A DNA stretch of 64,000 nt, taken from contig CAKPOE010000002.1 in the NCBI GenBank assembly GCA_934169745.1, forward strand, positions 144,467 through 208,466, in the 5' to 3' direction. Positions 1-8,533 of this stretch are shown here, in pieces (positions within the stretch are counted from its first letter, which is position 1; each line of letters starts with the position of its first letter). The notes under the pieces are model-generated. The model did no database searches. It saw only the letters and a list, made by a program, of their open reading frames with translations, and had not been told where the DNA came from. The stretch comes from an uncultured Clostridia bacterium. GTDB taxonomy: Bacteria > Bacillota > Clostridia > TANB77 > UBA1234. The position numbers and the translations under genes are program-made.

Positions 1-418
1 CACCAGCATATGCTAAGTATAAATAATAACCTTCATTTCTGTATTCAGAGCCATAAAATGCAAGATGCGTATCTTGTGCAAGCAAACAAGAAAACAATAA
101 ATATATTAAAAATGCTATAAACAAATATAGTGGTATAAGTAACTTGCTACTTGCGTATTTTTTCCAATGGCTAATTCCTTTTTTTACACATAAATATACA
201 AATGTTGCTAGTCCTATAAAGCCAACAATATATGTTGTGTACAAACTTATATCTATACTCCTTACATATAACACTTTGTAAACAAAGAAATTGTTTACAG
301 CAATCAACCTCATAACTGTTGTTAATAATGGTGCAAGAATAACAAACATAATAAGAATTAAACTTATTTTGCTAATATCTATCCTTATATTTTTAAAAAA
401 TTCTTTTATTTTCTCCAT
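1..418 (-). CDS. O-antigen-ligase-like membrane protein, N-terminal part (cut by window edge)
   Basis: Reading frame open from an ATG at 418 to the window edge, preceded by an AGAGG ribosome binding site at about 425-431. The visible 139 residues start MEKIKEFFKNIRIDISKIS and hold at least three hydrophobic membrane segments. Near the edge is a GSEYRNEGYY stretch, which resembles the conserved loop of O-antigen ligase/polymerase (Wzy/WaaL-type) proteins between membrane segments. Such proteins polymerise or transfer surface glycans. The family call rests only on topology and this loop because the rest lies outside the window. Confidence 0.5.
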   Translation of the reverse strand, partial: MEKIKEFFKNIRIDISKISLILIMFVILAPLLTTVMRLIAVNNFFVYKVLYVRSIDISLYTTYIVGFIGLATFVYLCVKKGISHWKKYASSKLLIPLYLFIAFLIYLLFSCLLAQDTHLAFYGSEYRNEGYYLYLAYAG

Positions 419-478
419 AATGTAACCTCTTTTATTTCATATATAACTAAAATTATCACATTATACTGTAAAATACAA

Positions 479-1438
479 TTATAAAGTATATTTTATTAAC
501 TTAATTTTGTTTGATATAAAATCCTTATTACATTCAACATCTTTTACCAAATCAGTAGAAAGATATTTTTTGTTATCGTCTGCAAATACTGTCACTACTG
601 GCTTATTCGTTTTTTCGCCGGCAATAACCGAGCCTATAAAATTTGCACCAGAAGATATTCCAACGCCCAAACCCAAATCTCTTGATAATATTCTCGACAT
701 ATTTATTGCATCATTATCATTTACCAGAATAACATCGTCTATCTCTTTTTTATCAATTAAATCCGGAACGAAATCATCTCCAATTCCCTCTATTTTGTGA
801 TTCGATATAATTTTTCCCGTAGATATTATTGGCATTTTATCTGGCTCTATTGCAATAATCTTCATATTTTTATATTCTTTTTTCAGCCTTTTTCCACATC
901 CCATTAACGTTCCACCTGTTCCCACGCCAGATACAAAAGCTCCAATCTCATATTGCAATTGTTCAAGTATTTCTTCACCTGTTGTTTCATAATGTGCTAA
1001 ATAATTATCTTCATTACTAAATTGATTTGCCAAGAAACCACTTACTTCTCGCGACATCTTTTCAGCTTCTTGTACACATTTAATAAAGCCTCCTTCTTCT
1101 TTTGAAATTAGAATCACATTCGCGCCATAGCTTTTCATCAATGCAACACGTTCTTTACTTACCCAATCAGGCATAAAAATAACCACATCATAATTATAAT
1201 ATCTTCCTAATGCTGCAAGTGAAATTCCTGTGTTTCCGCTAGTAGCTTCTATTATAGGCATACCAGGTTTTAGAGTTCCATTCTCTATAGCCCTATTTAT
1301 AATGTAATATGCTACTCTGTCTTTTATACTGCCCGTCAAATTATAATACTCTAATTTTGCATAAGTGCTTCTTTGCACACCTTCATATTCATAATCAATC
1401 TTTATCATTGGTGTATTCCCAATTAGCTTTCCTATCAT
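479..1438 (-). CDS. Cysteine synthase family PLP-dependent enzyme
   Basis: 319 aa, usual length for O-acetylserine sulfhydrylase-type enzymes. Key family motifs are visible: TGSIKDR near residue 36 with the PLP-binding lysine, EATSGNTGISLA near residue 65 (the asparagine/substrate loop), GVGTGGTLMG near residue 170 (phosphate cradle), and SSGA near residue 260 (pyridine-nitrogen serine region). The reaction is expected to be beta-replacement forming cysteine from O-acetylserine and sulfide. The motif before the lysine is LTGSIKDR rather than the common PGGSVKDR, so another beta-replacement substrate cannot be excluded. The start has a GGAGGG RBS. The gene has its own promoter (1620-1648) and an intervening hairpin (1463-1492). 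Confidence 0.8.
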   Translation of the reverse strand: MIGKLIGNTPMIKIDYEYEGVQRSTYAKLEYYNLTGSIKDRVAYYIINRAIENGTLKPGMPIIEATSGNTGISLAALGRYYNYDVVIFMPDWVSKERVALMKSYGANVILISKEEGGFIKCVQEAEKMSREVSGFLANQFSNEDNYLAHYETTGEEILEQLQYEIGAFVSGVGTGGTLMGCGKRLKKEYKNMKIIAIEPDKMPIISTGKIISNHKIEGIGDDFVPDLIDKKEIDDVILVNDNDAINMSRILSRDLGLGVGISSGANFIGSVIAGEKTNKPVVTVFADDNKKYLSTDLVKDVECNKDFISNKIKLIKYTL

Positions 1439-1462
1439 ACTATCCCTCCATAAAAGAAATAA

Positions 1463-1492
1463 AAAGCTATGTAAAGTTTTTTACATAGCTTT
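1463..1492 (-). terminator. Terminator hairpin between promoter and start of the cysteine synthase gene
   Basis: Perfect 13-bp inverted repeat (AAAGCTATGTAAA, 4-nt loop, mirror arm), followed on the minus strand by TTTTTATTT. It lies only about 25 nt upstream of the start at 1438 and downstream of the only good promoter seen. It could therefore end fhs transcripts, attenuate this gene, or both. Confidence 0.7.
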
Positions 1493-1619
1493 CACCTTTA
1501 AAAATATGATTACTATTGCAAATGAGACCCAAATATAAATATTATATAATACGTATATCCAGTATCTACAACAGCAATAATAATTACATTTTTTAAATTC
1601 GTTTAATAATTATAATATA

Positions 1620-1648
1620 ATAATATGTGGTAACAATATTTTTGTCAA
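1620..1648 (-). promoter_or_regulatory. Sigma-A-type promoter for the cysteine synthase gene
   Basis: On the minus strand TTGACA (1648-1643), exactly 17 nt, then TATTAT (1625-1620). It lies just downstream of the fhs stop and gives a leader of about 175 nt. No T-box or SAM-riboswitch consensus was recognised in this leader. Confidence 0.65.
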
Positions 1649-1666
1649 TAATTTTATTTTTTAACA

Positions 1667-3340
1667 TTAAAAAATTCCTGTTAATGTTCCATCCGGAAGA
1701 ACATCTATTTTCTCTGCTGCAGGTACTTTAGGAAGCCCTGGCATCGTTAATATTTTTCCTGTAAGTGCTACTATAAAACCAGCTCCTGCGCTTAGTCGAA
1801 TCTCACTAACATTCAATGTAAAATTAGCTGGTCTTCCTAATAACTCAGGATTATCTGATAATGAATACTGTGTTTTCGCCATACATATAGGTAGTTTATC
1901 CATTCCTATTCGATTTATTCTCTCTATTTGCTCTTCTGCACTTGGCGAAAATGAAATTCTTTCAGCGCCATATATTTCTTTCGCTATTATTTCTATCTTT
2001 TCTTTAATTGGTAAATCAACATCATATATAGGTGCATAATGACTTTCACTTTTGTCTAGTGTATCTACCAACATTTTCGCCAAATCAAGTCCACCTTCTC
2101 CGCCTTTTGCAAACACTTCTGAAACAGTAAAAGGAATATTTTTCTTAGAGCATAAATTTCTAAGTACTTCTATCTCTTCATTTGTATCACTTGCAAATTT
2201 ATTTATTGATACTAAAACAGGAACTCCAAATTTTTGCATATTTTCTATGTGCTTTTCGAGATTAACCATTCCTTGCTTTAGTGCTTCAACATCTGGTGTT
2301 GTCAACTCTTTTAAATCCATTCCTCCATTGTATTTTAATGAACGAATAGTAGCAACAATGACTATCGCACTTGGCTTTAGTCCTGCCACTCTACATTTAA
2401 TATCTAAAAACTTTTCTGCACCCAAGTCAGCTCCAAAGCCCGCTTCTGTAATTACATAGTCAGCAAGCTTAAGTGCTGTCTTTGTTGCAATTACACTATT
2501 GCATCCATGAGCAATATTGGCAAATGGTCCACCATGCATAATACATGGTGTATTTTCAAGTGTCTGAATTAAATTTGGTTTTATTGCATCTTTTAAAAGT
2601 GCTGTCATTGCACCTTCCGCTTTCAAATCAGATACTCTAACTGGTTCTCCTGACGTATTATACGCCACAATAATATTAGCAATTCTCTTTTTCAAATCTT
2701 GCAAATCTGAAGCTAAACATAGTATTGCCATAATTTCAGAAGCAACCGTAATTACAAAGCTATCCTTTCTAGTTCTTTTCATGTCTTTTTTGCTCAAATC
2801 CACGGTAACATCTCTCAATGCCCTATCATTTATATCTAAAGCTCTTTTCCACGTAATATTCTCGGTGTCTATATTTAATTTGTTTCCAAAATATATATGA
2901 TTATCAATCATTGCAGAAAGCAAATTATTTGCAGCTGTAAGAGCATGCATGTCACCTGTAAAATGTAAATTTATATCATCCATTGGAACAACCTGACTAT
3001 ATCCTCCACCTGTAGCCCCGCCTTTCAATCCCATTACTGGACCTAATGATGGTTCACGAAGTGCTATGACACATTTTTTATTAAGCTTATTCATAGCTTG
3101 ACCTAAGCCTATAGTTACTGTTGTTTTACCTTCACCAGCAGGAGTAGGATTAATTGCTGTAACTAATACCAATTTTCCATCTTTATTATTTGCTATTTTT
3201 TGTTGCAATTCACTTGAAAGCTTAGCTTTATACTTTCCATAGTATTCTAAATCATCCTCGTCAATTCCTAGTTTCTTTGCCACATCTCTTATATGTAGCA
3301 TATTAGCTTGTTTTGAAATTTCAATATCTGACAACATCAT
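1667..3340 (-). CDS. fhs: Formate--tetrahydrofolate ligase
   Basis: 557 aa, the usual length of the family. It makes 10-formyl-THF from formate, THF and ATP in the cytosol, feeding purine synthesis and, in acetogens, the methyl branch of the Wood-Ljungdahl pathway. The P-loop-like [19 protein letters not shown] near residue 65 is diagnostic, and [20 protein letters not shown] and [14 protein letters not shown] are also family-typical. A start 33 nt upstream is possible, but AAGGAGG sits 5-8 nt before the ATG-ATG pair at 3340/3337, so that start was chosen. It follows the dCMP deaminase gene by 16 nt and is probably co-transcribed with it. Confidence 0.95.
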   Translation of the reverse strand: MMLSDIEISKQANMLHIRDVAKKLGIDEDDLEYYGKYKAKLSSELQQKIANNKDGKLVLVTAINPTPAGEGKTTVTIGLGQAMNKLNKKCVIALREPSLGPVMGLKGGATGGGYSQVVPMDDINLHFTGDMHALTAANNLLSAMIDNHIYFGNKLNIDTENITWKRALDINDRALRDVTVDLSKKDMKRTRKDSFVITVASEIMAILCLASDLQDLKKRIANIIVAYNTSGEPVRVSDLKAEGAMTALLKDAIKPNLIQTLENTPCIMHGGPFANIAHGCNSVIATKTALKLADYVITEAGFGADLGAEKFLDIKCRVAGLKPSAIVIVATIRSLKYNGGMDLKELTTPDVEALKQGMVNLEKHIENMQKFGVPVLVSINKFASDTNEEIEVLRNLCSKKNIPFTVSEVFAKGGEGGLDLAKMLVDTLDKSESHYAPIYDVDLPIKEKIEIIAKEIYGAERISFSPSAEEQIERINRIGMDKLPICMAKTQYSLSDNPELLGRPANFTLNVSEIRLSAGAGFIVALTGKILTMPGLPKVPAAEKIDVLPDGTLTGIF

Positions 3341-3356
3341 ACCATCCTCCTTTATA

Positions 3357-3845
3357 TCAATATCCTCTAACATCTTCTAAAGACTCATCATTATTTATCC
3401 ACTCCTGCACGTCAATCACTCTATAACTTTCTTTATCATCTCTAACCACAACTTCTTTAATTCCAGAATTGATCACTAGTCTTTTACACATAGCACATGA
3501 GGTTGAGTTTTTAATATATTCGCCTGTCTCAACTTCCAACCCAGCTAAATATAAAGTACTGCCAATCATTTCTTGCCTTGAGGCACTGATAATTGCATTA
3601 GCTTCTGCATGAACACTTCTACAAAGTTCATATCTCTCTCCTCGTGGAATATTTAACTTGTTTCTCATGCAATATCCTAAATCTGTACAATTTTTTCTTC
3701 CTCTCGGCGCACCGTTATAACCGGTTGCTATAATCTCATCGTTCTTTACTATAACGGCTCCAAAAGCCCTACGAAGGCAAGTGCTATTAACTGCCACAGT
3801 TTCAGCAATGCCAAGATAATAATTATTTTTGCATAAACGCTCCAT
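3357..3845 (-). CDS. dCMP deaminase family protein (ComEB-like)
   Basis: 162 aa cytidine/deoxycytidylate deaminase fold. The zinc site is visible as HAEANAI (near residue 79, with the catalytic Glu) and CAMCKRLV (near residue 117, PCxxC-type). The N-terminal [20 protein letters not shown] is typical of dCMP deaminases, which convert dCMP to dUMP for dTTP synthesis. The start has a good RBS (GGAGGGAAAGT-ATG). It is followed at 16 nt by fhs, so both may serve nucleotide and one-carbon metabolism as an operon. Confidence 0.88.
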   Translation of the reverse strand: MERLCKNNYYLGIAETVAVNSTCLRRAFGAVIVKNDEIIATGYNGAPRGRKNCTDLGYCMRNKLNIPRGERYELCRSVHAEANAIISASRQEMIGSTLYLAGLEVETGEYIKNSTSCAMCKRLVINSGIKEVVVRDDKESYRVIDVQEWINNDESLEDVRGY

Positions 3846-3935
3846 ACTTTCCCTCCAAACTTTATAACTAAACTAATAATATACTATAACTCTAACAAAG
3901 TCAAAATAATTAACAGTCGCACATTTCAAATTATG

Positions 3936-3964
3936 TTGACTAACATGATTTTGTGTGATATTAT
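3936..3964 (+). promoter_or_regulatory. Promoter of the high-GC orphan gene at 4012
   Basis: TTGACT (3936-3941), 17 nt, TATTAT (3959-3964), with TG one base before the -10 (extended -10). The upstream AAATTATGTTGACT string recurs closely at 29.67 and 30.44 kb. Confidence 0.65.
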
Positions 3965-4011
3965 GTAGTTGTCTCAATTATACCCTTTCTACTAAAAAGG
4001 AGGACGTAACT

Positions 4012-4413
4012 ATGGCACTCAAACTCAAAGACCTTCCGCTTCTTGGCCAGACTATTGGCAAACTCTCAAAAGATCTTAACGACGAAGAAAAAGAGTATGC
4101 CGAACGAGTTTGCGACACTGTTTTTGATGGAATGGTTCCAAATGAAACTTGGGTCGCAAGGTGTTCTTCCATTGCATTCAAACGTGACTTTCAGGTGTTC
4201 CATTCCTTACCCGTTACCAATGATCTTCTTCGGTACATTAATTGTATCGCATGCAAGAGGTTCGTGCTGACGTTGGTAGAGGGAATTAAGTTCGAATTCG
4301 AAATCGACTACCATGGTACGGAAGATGACGTCCCCACTGAAGAAATTCCCCCGATGTATTGGGGAGAGTATTTGGTTGATAACTTCCAGCTGTATGTACG
4401 GCTTAAGCGGTAA
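4012..4413 (+). CDS. Uncharacterised 133-aa protein, high-GC orphan
   Basis: I do not recognise the family. The protein is soluble and mildly acidic, with no signal peptide or membrane segment. The start at 4012 (MALKLKDLPLLGQ) is set by AAAAAGGAGGACGTAACT-ATG; an open frame 57 nt upstream lacks an RBS. Cysteines occur at CDTVF, ARCSS and NCIACKR but form no clear metal site. The C-terminal part is rich in Glu/Asp and aromatics (EFEIDYHG, EEIPPMYWGEYLVDNFQLYV). Codon use is much more GC-ending than in both neighbours. It is a monocistronic unit with its own promoter and terminator, resembling the units at 29.8, 30.6, 34.2 and 62.0 kb. Confidence 0.7.
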   Translation: MALKLKDLPLLGQTIGKLSKDLNDEEKEYAERVCDTVFDGMVPNETWVARCSSIAFKRDFQVFHSLPVTNDLLRYINCIACKRFVLTLVEGIKFEFEIDYHGTEDDVPTEEIPPMYWGEYLVDNFQLYVRLKR

Positions 4414-4422
4414 CATCCTCAG

Positions 4423-4455
4423 GACTAGGTGGCAAATTGCCACCTAGTCTTTACT
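4423..4455 (+). terminator. Rho-independent terminator
   Basis: 13-bp inverted repeat (GACTAGGTGGCAA, one base, mirror arm at 4437-4449), followed by TTTACTTTT, directly after the 4012 gene. Confidence 0.8.
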
Positions 4456-4498
4456 TTTAAGTTTTTTTACAATAAAATATTGTCAGGAGGTATCGTAT

Positions 4499-5524
4499 AT
4501 GATTATTTTTCCAAACAAAATACATAAAGGTGGCACTATTGGTGTTACAGCCACATCTGGTGGTACTGAAGACGAACGTTCTTTAAAAAGACTAGAAGAA
4601 GCAATTAAAAATCTAAAAAATTATGGCTTTAAAGTCATAGAAACACCAAACGTCCGAAAATGTGAAAAACTTGTTAGTTCAAGCGGGGAGATTCGAGCAA
4701 AAGAGTTTGTATCTTTATGGAATAATCCAAACGTTCAGCATATTATTTCAAAAAGTGGTGGTGAATTTCTTATGGAAATGTTACCATATTTACACAGAGA
4801 AAAATTATCTCTTTCTTCTCCACCATGGATTCAAGGCTTTTCAGACACAAGCTTATTATTATTTTACCTAACAACTAATTATAATATTGCAACTGTACAG
4901 GCAGAAAATTTCACAACATACAGCATGAAAAAATGGGATGATTCAATTGTTGATACTTTGAAAATTTTCGAGCAAGGTTTTCCTTTCGTAGAAAAAAACT
5001 TTGAAAAATATGAAAAGTATCCGATAAATCGTGAAGAAGGTAAAGAACTAGAACCATATAACTTGACAGAGCCAGTTGTTTACAAATCTTTGTTTGAGAA
5101 TAAAAAAATTGTTTTTAGTGGCAGATTAATTGGTGGATGTATTGATGTAATAAAAACTATAATAGGCACACCTTATGATAATGTGCAAAGTTTCTGCAAT
5201 CAGTTTAATGAAGGTATTATTTGGCATCTAGAAAACTGTGAGCTTAGTGTTCCTGACTTGTACAGAGCTTTGTGGCAAATGAAAGAGGCAAAATGGTTTA
5301 ATAATGCAAAAGGTATTATCATCGGCAGAACAATGAGCTGTGCTCCTGTTGGAGAATTTACCTATGAAGATGTATTAAAAAACATATTTGAGGAATTTGA
5401 AATTCCAGTTATATACGATGTTGATTTCGGTCATCAAGCGCCTATGTGGGCACTTGTAAATGGAAGTTTTGCCACATTTGAATATGAAAATGGTAAAGGC
5501 CAAATAACTCAAGAAGCAAAATAG
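4499..5524 (+). CDS. LD-carboxypeptidase / MccF-like S66 serine peptidase
   Basis: 341 aa, family S66. Members cleave L,D-peptide bonds in recycled cell-wall muropeptides or inactivate microcin-C-type nucleotide peptides. Visible family features are the N-terminal GTIGVTATSG, the nucleophile region QGFSDTSLLL near residue 120, the Glu region WHLENCELS near residue 240, and the His region DVDFGHQAP near residue 306, giving the Ser-Glu-His triad. The start follows CAGGAGG by 8 nt. It is monocistronic between two terminator-like structures. Whether the role is wall recycling or detoxification is not decided by the sequence. Confidence 0.85.
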   Translation: MIIFPNKIHKGGTIGVTATSGGTEDERSLKRLEEAIKNLKNYGFKVIETPNVRKCEKLVSSSGEIRAKEFVSLWNNPNVQHIISKSGGEFLMEMLPYLHREKLSLSSPPWIQGFSDTSLLLFYLTTNYNIATVQAENFTTYSMKKWDDSIVDTLKIFEQGFPFVEKNFEKYEKYPINREEGKELEPYNLTEPVVYKSLFENKKIVFSGRLIGGCIDVIKTIIGTPYDNVQSFCNQFNEGIIWHLENCELSVPDLYRALWQMKEAKWFNNAKGIIIGRTMSCAPVGEFTYEDVLKNIFEEFEIPVIYDVDFGHQAPMWALVNGSFATFEYENGKGQITQEAK

Positions 5525-5548
5525 AAAGGTCGTAGTATCGATGACCGA

Positions 5549-5592
5549 TTTTCCGACAGCCACATTTTTGCTTAAAATAGCCTGTCCGAAAA
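5549..5592. repeat. Degenerate copy A of the CCGGCAGCCAC palindromic repeat
   Basis: TTTTCCGACAGCCA (5549-5562) pairs imperfectly with TAGCCTGTCCGAAAA (5578-5592). The left arm matches the left arms of the better copies at 13711 and 24483 (TTTCCGGCAGCCAC). Like those, it lies between convergent genes. Confidence 0.5.
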
Positions 5593-5599
5593 AGCAAAG

Positions 5600-5634
5600 C
5601 TCCAAATGTGCACGGTTTAGGTGCACATTTGGAG
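5600..5634. terminator. Hairpin between convergent genes
   Basis: Perfect 14-bp inverted repeat CTCCAAATGTGCAC, 7-nt loop, mirror arm 5621-5634. There is no long T-tract, so termination activity is only inferred from its place between two gene 3' ends. Confidence 0.5.
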
Positions 5635-5670
5635 GACCGGGCGAAGATACAAGACGAAAATATTGTACTA

Positions 5671-6144
5671 CTATGAATGATTAATTATATGATGTATGTT
5701 TCCATCATCTTTTCTAATGTATGGTATTGCTGCAACCGGTCTAAAATCAATCTTATCTAAATCATTTAAGTCGATCCATTCAAAATCCAACTCTTTTTCT
5801 CCCTCATGACCATAAAAATGCTCCTGATTATAAATTTCCTTATCCTTAAAATCTGCTTTTATCATCCACATATACTCATGATAGTTGCAGCCATTTGCTT
5901 CAAAAAAGTTCTCCATAATCCCCATAAAATGTACATTATCGATATTTTTATTAAGTTCCTCTGAAACCTCTCTCTTTAGCGCCTCAATAGAATCCTCTTC
6001 TGCCTTAACTCTTCCCCCAGGAAGTGCATAGTGACCTTCACCAGTGGTTTTATGCAACAACACCTTTCCATTATTAATAAATATTCCCGTGGTCCTAACA
6101 TTAAGTTTTACTGCTTCATCAACCATGATTGATAAATCGTTCAT
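5671..6144 (-). CDS. Nudix hydrolase
   Basis: 157 aa. The Nudix box is complete: GGRVKAEEDSIEALKREVSEEL (residues about 43-64, here shown without flanks), matching GX5EX7REUXEEXGU except for the last glycine region. These enzymes hydrolyse nucleoside diphosphate derivatives with Mg2+. The substrate cannot be told. FEANGCNYHEYMWMIKADF resembles NUDIX proteins close to dATP/ADP-ribose-type members. The start has AAGGAGG at 8-nt spacing. Directly upstream are a 33-codon ORF and a terminator hairpin that overlaps its stop, so expression may depend on readthrough or attenuation. Confidence 0.85.
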   Translation of the reverse strand: MNDLSIMVDEAVKLNVRTTGIFINNGKVLLHKTTGEGHYALPGGRVKAEEDSIEALKREVSEELNKNIDNVHFMGIMENFFEANGCNYHEYMWMIKADFKDKEIYNQEHFYGHEGEKELDFEWIDLNDLDKIDFRPVAAIPYIRKDDGNIHHIINHS

Positions 6145-6170
6145 AAATATACCTCCTTTTTAGCAACAAG

Positions 6171-6199
6171 AAAGCCTAGAGTTTTATGCTCTAGGCTTT
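6171..6199 (-). terminator. Terminator-like hairpin in front of the Nudix gene
   Basis: Perfect 11-bp inverted repeat AAAGCCTAGAG / CTCTAGGCTTT with a 7-nt loop. On the minus strand it covers the stop codon of the small ORF 6184-6285 and lies about 27 nt before the Nudix start. The T-tract after it is weak (TTTCTTGTT). Confidence 0.6.
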
Positions 6200-6285
6200 A
6201 TATATGCTATACTAATATTTTCTGTTTCTACAAAGTTGTTCTCTAAATTTTCAATATTAAATTCAAAAAATACTTTATTTCTCAT
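6184..6285 (-). CDS. 33-aa small ORF, possible leader peptide
   Basis: ATG at 6285 follows a strong AAGGAGG at 8-nt spacing and a near-perfect promoter. The peptide begins MRNKVFFEFNIENLENN and ends AYIKPRA-stop. It has no signal peptide or membrane segment. The stop lies inside a hairpin immediately upstream of the Nudix gene, the arrangement expected of a leader peptide controlling attenuation, although the peptide is not rich in one amino acid. It could equally be an independent small protein. Confidence 0.5.
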   Translation of the reverse strand: MRNKVFFEFNIENLENNFVETENISIAYIKPRA

Positions 6286-6316
6286 AAAATACCTCCTTGA
6301 ACTTGAAAACACTTGT

Positions 6317-6346
6317 ATTATAGCATCCGACTTTGTATCTTGTCAA
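6317..6346 (-). promoter_or_regulatory. Consensus sigma-A promoter for small ORF and Nudix gene
   Basis: Minus strand TTGACA (6346-6341), 18 nt, TATAAT (6322-6317). Both hexamers are perfect consensus. Confidence 0.8.
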
Positions 6347-6353
6347 TAATTAT

Positions 6354-7475
6354 TTATTCTTCTGTTTTTATTACTTCAACATTCTCTTCAGCTTTACCTT
6401 TTTCAAGAACAACTTTTACAAGTCCAAATGCAACTAGCATAGTTAATGTTGAAACAAGTCCACCTATAAATGGAAGTATTCTTAGCAATTGTATGATTGC
6501 AATTCCTATAATACCTGATAAGAAATTATTCATATCTTTACCATTAAATATTGTTGTTCCTACTAAGTATCCTGTAAGTGTAGTTGCATACATTACAACT
6601 AAAACATATACAAAAATCAATGCAAATCCCAATGTTACTCCAATAGCTGTCATCATTGCAATTATTGCCACTATAGGAACTACTACCATAAATAATATTC
6701 CCCAGCCTAATGCTTTTCCATAAGTTGAAGCTCCTTTATTTGATACTTTAATTTTTTCAAACATGCCTGGAAGAACAAGCATTGTAACTGCAAACAACAC
6801 TATATTAGCAGTAGTCCAGAAGAAGAAACTTTTAACTTTTGAAATAAATGTAGAAGCCTCTGAAGTAGACTCTATTTTTTCAATCTTATTAACTTCTACT
6901 TTTATATCATTTGGTATGCTAACCTTTGCATCACTATTATATGTAACTTTTCCTAATATTCTTGCTCCATCTTCAATATTAACATTACCAGAAACATCAA
7001 CATCTCCATTTATTACACTGCCACTTTCAATATATACTTCACTAGCAAAAAGTTTTGCATTTCTTCCAATTGTACCTTCAACAATTATTTTAGAAGCAAC
7101 AGCATAAACATCTCTATCAATATTCCCTCTAATTGTTATAGTATTTGCTGCAACAAATGCATCTTTGGCTATATTGCCAGAAAGCTCAACTGCATTTCCC
7201 GCAACAAATGCATGCCTTCCATCTGCTTTTACACTAACAACATTACCAGCAACTATTATTAATTCATTTGTACTTCCTGTTGTTTCAACTTTGTCCCCAG
7301 CCGTAATAATATTGTCATCACCTGAATAGAATTCTTCTAATTCTTCTCCTGTTGGCATTAATATGTCTTCATATTCCTCTAGTTCATTGCCTGGCATATC
7401 AATAACATCTGTTGCAAATACAAAACTAGAAAACATACATAATATAACTGCTAAAAAAATACTAATTTTTTTCAT
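6354..7475 (-). CDS. Bactofilin-like polymer-forming domain membrane protein
   Basis: 373 aa. Residues 1-21 are a signal peptide (MKKISIFLAVILCMFSSFVFA). Residues about 50-190 are short beta-helix repeats (GNAVELSGNIAKDAFVAANT, GNIDRDVYAVAS, VYIESGSVINGDVDVSGNV), as in bactofilin/polymer-forming domains. Residues about 215-360 contain four to six membrane segments (for example NIVLFAVTMLVLPGMF and VVPIVAIIAMMTAIGV), followed by a charged Glu/Lys tail. This architecture places the beta-helix outside the membrane, unlike cytosolic bactofilins. The function is unknown; a structural envelope role is inferred. Confidence 0.7.
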   Translation of the reverse strand: MKKISIFLAVILCMFSSFVFATDVIDMPGNELEEYEDILMPTGEELEEFYSGDDNIITAGDKVETTGSTNELIIVAGNVVSVKADGRHAFVAGNAVELSGNIAKDAFVAANTITIRGNIDRDVYAVASKIIVEGTIGRNAKLFASEVYIESGSVINGDVDVSGNVNIEDGARILGKVTYNSDAKVSIPNDIKVEVNKIEKIESTSEASTFISKVKSFFFWTTANIVLFAVTMLVLPGMFEKIKVSNKGASTYGKALGWGILFMVVVPIVAIIAMMTAIGVTLGFALIFVYVLVVMYATTLTGYLVGTTIFNGKDMNNFLSGIIGIAIIQLLRILPFIGGLVSTLTMLVAFGLVKVVLEKGKAEENVEVIKTEE

Positions 7476-7486
7476 CTTTGTTCCCC

Positions 7487-8044
7487 CTAAATATTTTTTA
7501 ATTTTTCATTTAACTTGTTGTAAACATTTTCCACTATCCACTTTTCTGTGGATACATTTGCGATTTCATCAATCGGAATCCATTTGACGCCACTATTTTC
7601 ATCCTCTTTCATTCTCAAGGCCTCATTCTCATCAGCCTCAAGCAAGTATACTACATTCAAATGAGTATGCGAAGAAACGTACTCTCCTCTTTTCACATGT
7701 CCATCAACAGTTATTATCTCCAATGAGAAGATTTCATTTTTCAAAACTTTTATATTTTCGATTCCAGTTTCTTCTTTCACTTCTCTTATAGCAACCGAAA
7801 GTAAATCCTCTTCTCCATCAGCATGACCACCTGGCCAAGCCCAAGACTTATATATATTATGATATATCATCAAAACTTTGGTCCTATCCTTGTTTACAAC
7901 CCACGCAGAAGACGTAAAATGTCCATATTTATTATCTCTAGTTAAACTATTTTCAAAATTATCTAAATAGCTAATCATGACATCTTTGTCTTTTTCTTCT
8001 TGTTCATTGTATGGCACATATTTTTCTAATTGTTCTCTCAACAT
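7487..8044 (-). CDS. Nudix hydrolase
   Basis: 185 aa. The Nudix box GGHADGEEDLLSVAIREVKEETGI is present near residue 78. The preceding HFTSSAWVVNKDRTKVLMIYH with WAWPGGHADG is typical of the NUDIX group that handles nucleotide-sugar or dinucleotide substrates, but the substrate is not identifiable. RBS GAGGTG with 7-nt spacing supports the start. It lies 11 nt upstream of the bactofilin-like gene and 70 nt downstream of another Nudix gene. Confidence 0.85.
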   Translation of the reverse strand: MLREQLEKYVPYNEQEEKDKDVMISYLDNFENSLTRDNKYGHFTSSAWVVNKDRTKVLMIYHNIYKSWAWPGGHADGEEDLLSVAIREVKEETGIENIKVLKNEIFSLEIITVDGHVKRGEYVSSHTHLNVVYLLEADENEALRMKEDENSGVKWIPIDEIANVSTEKWIVENVYNKLNEKLKNI

Positions 8045-8114
8045 ATTTTTTCACCTCTTTTACGCATGCATCTTTCAGCATTATACACGATTTTAGCAAT
8101 TTTCTCAAGTATAT

Positions 8115-8513
8115 TTATGAAATGTATCCTTCATCCTTTAAGACTTTTAATAATAACTCTCTAGTGTTGTCGTATGTAATTGTTTCAAGTGCTTTCTCAA
8201 ATGGTAACCACGCGATTTCAGCTATCTCACTTTCCTGTGCCTTTATATTGCTAGACGCTTGTTTTGAAACAAAATAAATGACCTGTTTCATGTTTCCATT
8301 ATCCATAAGGTATTCCTCTACATATCTTCTTGTTTCATCTGGAATAGCATCAACATTTGTTTCTTCTTTTACCTCTCTCACCGCTGTTTGTATCTCACTT
8401 TCACCCTCTTCCATATGTCCTTTTGGAAAGCTCCAATGTCCCTTAGTTTGCTTAACAAGCAAAACATTTCGACCATCTATTACTATACAACCACAACTTT
8501 TTTCAACCTTCAT
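8115..8513 (-). CDS. Nudix hydrolase, diadenosine-polyphosphate-hydrolase-like
   Basis: 132 aa, compact. It begins KSCGCIVIDGRNVLLVKQTKG followed by HWSFPKGHMEEGESEIQTA, and the box ends VREVKEETNV. The WSFPKGH signature is common in bacterial Ap4A-hydrolase-type Nudix proteins, which remove diadenosine polyphosphates. RBS GGAGATG supports the start. It is 20 nt downstream of the gene at 8534 and probably in the same transcript. Confidence 0.82.
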   Translation of the reverse strand: MKVEKSCGCIVIDGRNVLLVKQTKGHWSFPKGHMEEGESEIQTAVREVKEETNVDAIPDETRRYVEEYLMDNGNMKQVIYFVSKQASSNIKAQESEIAEIAWLPFEKALETITYDNTRELLLKVLKDEGYIS

Positions 8514-8533
8514 ATTATTTCATCTCCAATACA

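Noticed and set aside
1493..1613. T-box or SAM riboswitch in the cysteine synthase leader
   Set aside because: The T-box consensus (AGGGTGG-type) and S-box motifs are absent on the minus strand; only an ordinary hairpin was found.
5600..5634. Perfect hairpin considered as a riboswitch or small RNA
   Set aside because: It lies between two converging gene ends, and no promoter precedes it; a terminator role is simpler.
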